Origin: Rhodospirillales bacterium
Lineage (GTDB): Bacteria; Pseudomonadota; Alphaproteobacteria; Rhodospirillales; JASLLV01
Length of the DNA: 18,583 bases
Direction of reading: 5' to 3'
NCBI GenBank assembly: GCA_030754475.1
Contig: JASMAE010000234.1
Location: forward strand, 1-18,583
Under the pieces are notes generated by a model that was not told the DNA's origin, did not search any database, and saw only the letters and a program-made list of their open reading frames with translations. Each line of letters begins with the position of its first letter. Within the stretch, counting starts at the first letter, position 1. A program made the position numbers and the translations under genes. This document shows positions 13,877 to 18,583 of the stretch, piece by piece.

Positions 13877-16183
13877 ATGTCACCAAAAAACTCCGATGCG
13901 CGCAACGCCAGAGCCGAGGCCCTCGAACAGACGGCACTCAGCTACCACCGCCGCAAGCCGCCGGGCAAGCTCGCCATCATCCCGACCAAACCGCTCGCAA
14001 CCCAGCGCGACCTTGCGCTGGCGTATTCGCCGGGCGTCGCGGCGGCGTGCCGCGCCATCGTCGACAACGCCGATGAGGCCTTCACGGTCACCGCGAAGGG
14101 CAACCTGGTTGCCGTCATCTCGAACGGTACGGCGGTACTGGGACTCGGCGCGATCGGGCCGCTTGCCGCCAAACCGGTCATGGAAGGCAAGGCTGTGCTG
14201 TTCAAGAAGTTCGCCGGTATCGACGTCTTCGATATCGAGGTGGACGCGACCGATGTCGATCGGTTCGTCGACGTGGTGGCCAGCCTCGAGCCGACTTTCG
14301 GCGCCATCAACCTTGAGGACATCAAGGCGCCGGAGTGCTTCGAAATTGAGCGCCGGCTGCGTGAGCGGCTTAACATCCCAGTATTCCATGACGACCAGCA
14401 CGGCACCGCCATCGTCGCCGGCGCCGCCATCGTCAACGGCCTTCGGATCGCGAAGAAGGACCTCCGCAAGGTACGCCTCGTCGCCAACGGCGCTGGCGCG
14501 GCCGGAATCGCCTGTCTCGATTTGCTCGTGCACATGGGGCTTCGCAAGAAGAACATCACGCTGGTCGACAGCCAGGGCGTGGTCCACGCCGGGCGCACCG
14601 GCGAAATGACGCCGGAAAAGCGCCGCTACGCGACTAAGACCGAGGCGCGCTCACTCGCCGACGCGCTCCATGGCGCCGATATCTTCCTCGGCGTCTCGGT
14701 GCCCGGCGTGCTCGAGCCCCGGATGTTGAAGACCATGGCCGAACGCCCCCTGATCATGGCGCTTGCCAACCCGGTTCCGGAGATCACGCCCGAGGACGCG
14801 ATGGCCGCGCGTCCCGACGCCATGGTGGCGACCGGCCGGTCGGACTATCCGAACCAGGTCAACAACGTTCTCTGCTTTCCCTTCATCTTCCGCGGTGCGC
14901 TGGACGTGGGCGCGCGCGCCATCAACGAGGAGATGAAGGCGGCGTGTCTGAAAGCGATCGCCGATCTGGCGACCGCCGAATCGTCGGAGATCGTGGCCAA
15001 GGCCTATGCCAATGAAGAGCTGCAATTCGGGCCCGAGTACCTGATCCCCAAGCCGTTCGACCCCCGCCTCATCGTTCAGTTGGCGCCGGCGGTCGCCAAG
15101 GCGGCCATGGACTCAGGTGTGGCTGCGCACCCGATCAAAGACTTCGACGCTTACCGCGATCGCCTCGGCGAGTTCGTCTTCCGCACCGGGCTTCTGATGC
15201 GGCCCATCTTCGATCAGGCGAAGAATGCGCCCAAGCGCCTCGTCTATGCCGAGGGCGAGGACTACCGCGTGCTTAGGGCGGTCCAGGTCGTCCTCGATGA
15301 AGGGCTCGCACGCCCGATCCTCATCGGCCGGCCGGCGGTGGTCGAAGCACGGATCGAGCGGCTGGGCCTGCGCATCCGCCCTGGGCGCGACTTCGAGTTG
15401 GTCAACCCCGAGGAAGATCCCCGCTACGACGCCTACTGGCGGACCTATCACGGGATCATGGAACGCCGCGGCGTCTCGCCCGACGCCGCGCGCACGATCA
15501 TTCGCACCGACACCACCGTCATCGCCGCGCTTATGGTCAAGCGCGGCGAGGCGGACGCCATGATCTGCGGCACCTTTGGCGAATACGATCGCCACCTGAA
15601 GCACGTCCTCGACGTCCTCGGCGTCAGCGAAGGCGCCCCCACGGTCGCGGCACTGGACGTGCTCTTATTGCCAACCGGCGCCTACTTCCTGTGCGACACG
15701 CACGTGAGCGCCGACCCATCGACCGACGAGGTTGTCGAGATGACGCTGCTGGCGGCCGAATTCGTCCGCCGTTTCGGCTTGGTGCCCAAGGCGGCGCTGC
15801 TTTCGCATTCGGACTTCGGAACCGTGGATACCGCGTCCGCTCTCAAGATGCGTGAAGCGGTGCGCCTTCTCAGCCTTCGCGCACCCGAACTCGAGGTGGA
15901 AGGCGAGATGCGCGCCGACACCGCCTTGAACGAGGAGATCCGCGAGCGCGTCTTCCCCAATTCGCGCCTTTCCGGCCAGCCCAACTTACTCGTGCTGCCG
16001 ACCCTCGACTCCGCCAACATTGCGTTCAACCTGTTGAAGGCGCTAGGCGAGGGTATTTCGGTCGGGCCGATCCTCTTGGGTGCCGCCGCCGCCCACGTAT
16101 TGACACCCGCGGTAACCGCGCGGGGTCTGGTGAACATGAGCGCGCTAGCCGTCGTCGATGCCCAAGTGCACGCGATCGCCTAG
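13877..16183 (+). CDS. maeB: NADP-dependent malic enzyme with C-terminal phosphotransacetylase-like domain (MaeB type)
   Basis: The protein has 768 residues, the usual length for MaeB-type enzymes, which decarboxylate malate to pyruvate with NADP+. The malic domain (about 20-400) shows RDLALAYSPGVAAACRAI (44-61) with Tyr50, PVMEGKAVLFKKFAGIDVFD (100-119) with Lys105, the metal-binding HDDQHGTA (171-178) and the nucleotide-binding NGAGAAG (204-210). ALANPVPEITPEDA and GRSDYPNQVNNVL follow. From about 430 on is a phosphate acetyl/butyryl transferase-like domain (RLVYAEGEDYRVLRAVQVVL near its start, LLSHSDFGTVDTASALKM later). In known homologues this domain is not catalytic but mediates assembly and acetyl-CoA inhibition. 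I chose ATG 13877, preceded by AAGAGAG, because the longer frame from 13820 adds non-family residues. It stands alone as a housekeeping gene. Confidence 0.96.
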   Translation: MSPKNSDARNARAEALEQTALSYHRRKPPGKLAIIPTKPLATQRDLALAYSPGVAAACRAIVDNADEAFTVTAKGNLVAVISNGTAVLGLGAIGPLAAKPVMEGKAVLFKKFAGIDVFDIEVDATDVDRFVDVVASLEPTFGAINLEDIKAPECFEIERRLRERLNIPVFHDDQHGTAIVAGAAIVNGLRIAKKDLRKVRLVANGAGAAGIACLDLLVHMGLRKKNITLVDSQGVVHAGRTGEMTPEKRRYATKTEARSLADALHGADIFLGVSVPGVLEPRMLKTMAERPLIMALANPVPEITPEDAMAARPDAMVATGRSDYPNQVNNVLCFPFIFRGALDVGARAINEEMKAACLKAIADLATAESSEIVAKAYANEELQFGPEYLIPKPFDPRLIVQLAPAVAKAAMDSGVAAHPIKDFDAYRDRLGEFVFRTGLLMRPIFDQAKNAPKRLVYAEGEDYRVLRAVQVVLDEGLARPILIGRPAVVEARIERLGLRIRPGRDFELVNPEEDPRYDAYWRTYHGIMERRGVSPDAARTIIRTDTTVIAALMVKRGEADAMICGTFGEYDRHLKHVLDVLGVSEGAPTVAALDVLLLPTGAYFLCDTHVSADPSTDEVVEMTLLAAEFVRRFGLVPKAALLSHSDFGTVDTASALKMREAVRLLSLRAPELEVEGEMRADTALNEEIRERVFPNSRLSGQPNLLVLPTLDSANIAFNLLKALGEGISVGPILLGAAAAHVLTPAVTARGLVNMSALAVVDAQVHAIA

Positions 16184-16215
16184 CGCACTGTCCGTCTAGG
16201 TGGCCCCGGACACCG

Positions 16216-16428
16216 GCGCAAGGACAGAAGGTTGCCGAAGCCTGCCGAGAACTAGAGATCACTGAACAGACCTATTACCGGTGGCGTCGGTAGTACGGCG
16301 GCCTGAAGCTGGACCAGGCGCGTCGTCTGAGGGACCTTGAACGTGAGAACACCCGTCTCCGTCGAGCTGTGGCGGACCTGACGCTGGACAAGCTGATCCT
16401 CAAGGAAGCCGCGGAGGGAAACTTCTAA
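16216..16428 (+). pseudogene. IS3-family transposase orfA remnant
   Basis: The frame from about 16216 reads AQGQKVAEACRELEITEQTY, then YRWRR, a TAG at 16291-16293, YGGLKLDQARRLRDLERENT and RLRRAVADLTLDKLILKEAA up to EGNF and a TAA at 16426-16428. This is the second helix-turn-helix half and leucine-zipper region of IS407-group OrfA. The TAG stands where Gln (CAG) or Glu is usual. The first 30 or so residues are absent, and the sequence upstream to the malic enzyme stop does not resemble them. Confidence 0.88.
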
Positions 16429-16787
16429 GCCCCGGGCGCCGCCGGCGGTGTGTTGTTCACGCCCGTCAGAGGCTCGGGGCATCGGAACGTCGAATCTGCC
16501 GGGTCCTTGGCCAGTTCCGATCGACGCAACGGCATCGGCGTGTGGTGCCTGACAATGAGGAAGCGTTGACGATAGCGATCATCTGGTTGGCGAGTCAGTA
16601 TAGTCGTTACGGCTACCGCCGGATCGCGGCGATGCTGCGGTTGTAAGGCTGGATCGTGAACCACAAGCGGGTGGAGCGCATCTGGCAGCACTACAATACG
16701 GTAAGACCCCACAGCAGCCTCGCGTATCGCCCACCAGCACCCAAAACCATCAACCCGAAAAGGCCCGATTCGACCTTCGTTCAGTGA
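16428..16787 (+). pseudogene. IS3-family transposase orfB remnant lacking the DDE core
   Basis: In the -1 frame from 16428 it reads SPGRRRRCVVHARQRLGASE, RRICRVLGQFRSTQRHRR, then EEALTIAIIWLASQYSRYGY and RRIAAMLRL. A TAA follows at 16644-16646, then GWIVNHKRVERIW, and directly QHYNTVRPHSSLAYRPPAPK to a TGA at 16785-16787. The sequence before Trp (16682-16684) and after Gln (16685-16687) comes from opposite sides of the integrase core. Roughly 150-180 residues with the catalytic Asp-Asp-Glu are therefore gone, and the frame is kept across the junction. No functional product is expected. Confidence 0.87.
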
Positions 16788-16792
16788 GGGCA

Positions 16793-16841
16793 AGCTAGAG
16801 TCTCTCAGTTCGGCGCGCCGACACGCCACCGCACTCTAGCT
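16793..16841. repeat. 9-bp inverted repeat between IS remnant and ABC ATPase stop
   Basis: AGCTAGAGT at 16793-16801 and its exact reverse complement ACTCTAGCT at 16833-16841 enclose 31 nt that include the 10-bp palindrome CGGCGCGCCG (16811-16820). The right arm contains the ATPase stop codon (TAG, complement of 16836-16838). As minus-strand RNA it could form a hairpin downstream of the transporter operon. No T-run follows, so a Rho-independent terminator is doubtful. A junction footprint from the IS element is another option. Confidence 0.45.
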
Positions 16842-17882
16842 ATAGGTCTCGGTATGGCCAGTTCCAACTTTCGGCTTGGCGAGGGCGGCAATCATCTTGT
16901 GCACGTCGGCCGAACCAACAGACTTGGCGTTATGAGTGACGATAGCCGTCGTCGCACCAGCATTCGAGAGCACCTGCAGCGCATCCTCTATCACCATGTT
17001 TCGCTCGATCTTAGGCCCGGCACCCGGCTTCTTGCTATCCATGATGGAAGCAACCTGCAGAACACGGCCGCGGTTAATGTCCTTGGTGAAGTCGGCCACA
17101 TAATCATCCGCTGGATTCAGGATGATGTCCTGCGGCGATCCTTCTTGCGCGATGGACCCATCTCGCAAGATCGCAATGTTGTCCCCGATTCGCAGTGCTT
17201 CATCCAGATCGTGGGTGATGAAAACGATGGTCTTGTGGAGCTTGTTCTGGAGCGCGATTAGCTGGTCCTGCATCTCGCGGCGGATCAAGGGATCGAGCGC
17301 GCTGAACGCCTCGTCCATCAACAGGATGTCGGCGTCTGTCGCGAGCGCTCTGGCCAAGCCAACGCGCTGTTGCATGCCGCCTGAAAGCTCGCTCGGGTAC
17401 ATGTCCTCGTAACCCGAGAGGCCCACGAGGTCGACCCACTGGCGCGCCTTTTCGCGTCGGCTTTCGCGATCGAGTCCCTGCACCTTAAGGCCGTAGGTGA
17501 CGTTGCGCAGAACCGTGCGGTGCGGAAACAGGCCGAAGCGCTGAAACACCATGGATGCTTTGAACCGTCGGAAATCACGCAATTCAGTTACGTCCATCTC
17601 CAAAACATTGCGGCCGTCGACAATAATCTCACCGGATGTGGGTTCTATAAGCCTGTTGATATGCCGGATTAGGGTGGATTTACCAGACCCGGACAGACCC
17701 ATAATAACCTGAATACCACGGGCTGGAATACGGACGTTCACATCTTTCAATCCGAGCACGTGATCGTGCTTCTCCAGCAGTTCCTGCTTAGAAGCTCCGT
17801 CCCTGACATTATCAATTACGCTAAGGGGGTTCGCTCCAAAAATCTTATAGAGATTCTTAATTTCAACTTGGATTTTAGACAC
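16836..17882 (-). CDS. Glycine betaine/proline-type ABC transporter ATP-binding protein (ProV/OpuAA-like)
   Basis: The protein has 348 residues. It is the cytoplasmic ATPase of a quaternary-amine/betaine uptake system (QAT family). Seen are Walker A GLSGSGKST (62-70), Q-loop Gln114 in VFQRFGLFPHRTV, the signature LSGGMQQR (166-173), Walker B ILLMDEAFSALDP (186-198) and the switch His224 in ITHDLDEA. The QAT-specific N-terminal extension before Walker A (IDNVRDGASKQELLEKHDHV) is present. E. coli ProV is about 400 residues with a CBS pair that senses ionic strength. Here only one CBS-like stretch remains (about 275-335, including IEDALQVLSNAGATTAIVTH), so osmotic gating may differ or be absent. 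The start is GTG 17882, overlapping the permease stop by 8 nt. Codon use is AT-richer than in the central genes, most clearly at its 5' end. Confidence 0.93.
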   Translation of the reverse strand: MSKIQVEIKNLYKIFGANPLSVIDNVRDGASKQELLEKHDHVLGLKDVNVRIPARGIQVIMGLSGSGKSTLIRHINRLIEPTSGEIIVDGRNVLEMDVTELRDFRRFKASMVFQRFGLFPHRTVLRNVTYGLKVQGLDRESRREKARQWVDLVGLSGYEDMYPSELSGGMQQRVGLARALATDADILLMDEAFSALDPLIRREMQDQLIALQNKLHKTIVFITHDLDEALRIGDNIAILRDGSIAQEGSPQDIILNPADDYVADFTKDINRGRVLQVASIMDSKKPGAGPKIERNMVIEDALQVLSNAGATTAIVTHNAKSVGSADVHKMIAALAKPKVGTGHTETYS

Positions 17883-18583
17883 CTAGCCCACCTTCCCGGT
17901 GTTTTTGAAGTCGCTTGCCGAAATTCTGAGAGATACGATCAAAAATAATAGCTAGCGCCACGATGGCCAGACCGTTCATCAACCCCAGAGCCAGGTACTG
18001 GTTAGAAATTGCTCGTAGCACCGGCAAGCCCAAGCCCTTCACGCCGATCATTGAGGCAATAACTACCATCGCCAACGCCATCATTATGGTCTGGTTCACG
18101 CCGGCAAATATGTTAGGCAGCGCTAATGGCATTTGAACACCAAACAGTTTCTGACGGTAGCTTGCACCGAACGCCTCTGCAGCCTCCAAAACATCTTTAT
18201 CTACCAACCTAATGCCCAGATTCGTCAGGCGCACGATCGGCGGGCTGGCGTATATGCACACAGCCAGTAGGCCTGGCACCTTGCCTATACCCAGCAGCAT
18301 GACCACTGGAATCAAGTAAACGAAGCTCGGAATTGTCTGCATTACATCCAGAGCGGGTGTAATCATAGCCTGTGTGCGATCGGAACGCGCCATCAAGATC
18401 CCCAGTGGGATGCCAACAGCGACACAAAGAAACGTCGCTACGGAAATAATAGCTAGGGTGGCCATCGTGTCTTCCCACATGCCGAAATAGCCGATCAAGA
18501 GGAATGAGGCCATGGTGCCAGCAACCACGAACCAACTGCGAGCGCCTACCCAAGCTAGGACGCCAACAATTAGGATGATCAGT
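17875..18583 (-). CDS. Glycine betaine/proline-type ABC transporter permease (ProW-like), 5' end outside window
   Basis: The reading frame is open to the window edge, giving at least 236 residues of an integral-membrane BPD-type permease. The visible part starts LIILIVGVLAWVGARSWFVV and ends REGGLGV with TAA (complement of 17875-17877). The cytoplasmic coupling (EAA) motif is EAAEAFGASYRQKLFGVQMP followed by LALPNIFAGVNQTIMMALAM, typical of ProW/OpuAB. Other membrane segments include TMATLAIISVATFLCVAVGI, FVYLIPVVMLLGIG and NGLAIVALAIIF. Full ProW proteins have 280-350 residues, so perhaps 50-110 residues lie outside. The 8-nt overlap with the ATPase gene shows one operon with permease upstream. 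A substrate-binding protein gene (ProX-like) would be expected further upstream, beyond the window. Confidence 0.93.
   Translation of the reverse strand, partial: LIILIVGVLAWVGARSWFVVAGTMASFLLIGYFGMWEDTMATLAIISVATFLCVAVGIPLGILMARSDRTQAMITPALDVMQTIPSFVYLIPVVMLLGIGKVPGLLAVCIYASPPIVRLTNLGIRLVDKDVLEAAEAFGASYRQKLFGVQMPLALPNIFAGVNQTIMMALAMVVIASMIGVKGLGLPVLRAISNQYLALGLMNGLAIVALAIIFDRISQNFGKRLQKHREGGLGV

Larger units (their letters stand above)
16216..16787 (+). mobile_element. Degenerate, internally deleted IS3-family element (IS407-group-like)
   Basis: Remnants of both overlapping transposase frames of an IS3-family element lie just after malic enzyme, with orfB in the -1 frame relative to orfA. 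The orfA N-terminus (helix-turn-helix start) is missing and it has an internal TAG. orfB has an internal TAA and has lost its whole DDE catalytic core. The junction at about 16684/16685 joins VNHKRVERIW directly to QHYNTVRPHSSLAYRPPAP. A 6-bp inverted repeat TGTCCG/CGGACA at 16189-16194 and 16207-16212 lies upstream. I could not identify intact terminal inverted repeats or a target duplication. The element cannot transpose on its own. Confidence 0.88.

Noticed and set aside
16189..16212. Hairpin TGTCCG/CGGACA as malic enzyme terminator
   Set aside because: Six-bp stem with a 12-nt loop and no T-run; could equally be chance or IS debris.
1..18583. CRISPR arrays, tRNA, rRNA, known riboswitches
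   Set aside because: No regularly spaced repeats, no tRNA cloverleaf and no conserved rRNA or riboswitch core seen on either strand.

Overview
The window is about 18.6 kb of mostly GC-rich, densely coding DNA. Its gene content suggests an alphaproteobacterium: a solitary fliG, a MaeB-type malic enzyme fused to a phosphotransacetylase domain, a Xi-class glutathione transferase, and a catabolic cluster of amidase, deacetylase-fold hydrolase, DapA-like lyase and FAD oxidoreductase. The class assignment is inferred from gene style, not from a marker gene. I see no rRNA, tRNA or CRISPR array.

Layout. Positions 1-550 hold a weakly supported small ORF behind a good sigma70-like promoter. A SirB1/transglutaminase-like TPR protein (571-1401, +) faces fliG (1441-2457, -). 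fliG is divergent from a RidA-family gene (2591-2977, +) across a 133-bp spacer with a palindromic -10 element. RidA faces an atypical SDR gene (2990-3709, -) with Phe at the usual catalytic Tyr position. Next comes an Old Yellow Enzyme gene (3916-5034, -) that is intact in frame except for two amber codons at positions expected to encode Gln and Trp, so it is a recent pseudogene. A two-gene unit follows on the plus strand: a glutathionyl-hydroquinone-reductase-type GST and a class IV (D-amino-acid type) aminotransferase.

The centre (7047-13549) looks like a catabolic island. On the minus strand, three genes overlap by 4 nt each (GTGA, ATGA): a deacetylase/PuuE-fold hydrolase, an unrecognised 65-aa protein and an amidase. 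Divergent from these, on the plus strand, are a DapA-family lyase/aldolase, a flavin-reductase-like protein and a DAO-family FAD oxidoreductase (the last two also overlap by ATGA). An EamA exporter/importer gene converges on them. My reading, which is inference, is that a cyclic or amide nitrogen compound is opened by the deacetylase-fold enzyme, hydrolysed by the amidase (possibly assisted by the 65-aa protein in the manner of GatC/AtzG), and the product is cleaved or oxidised by the lyase and the FAD enzyme.

The right part holds malic enzyme (13877-16183, +), then a decayed IS3-family element that has lost its DDE domain. Last come two overlapping genes of a glycine-betaine/proline-type ABC transporter (ATPase, then permease cut by the window edge). 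These are visibly AT-richer at their left part than the rest of the window. An 80-bp intergenic repeat occurs twice, exactly 9,900 bp apart (3751-3830 and 13651-13730). It aligns without gaps and shows a compensatory G-C/A-T change in a predicted stem. It is the strongest candidate here for an unannotated structured element.
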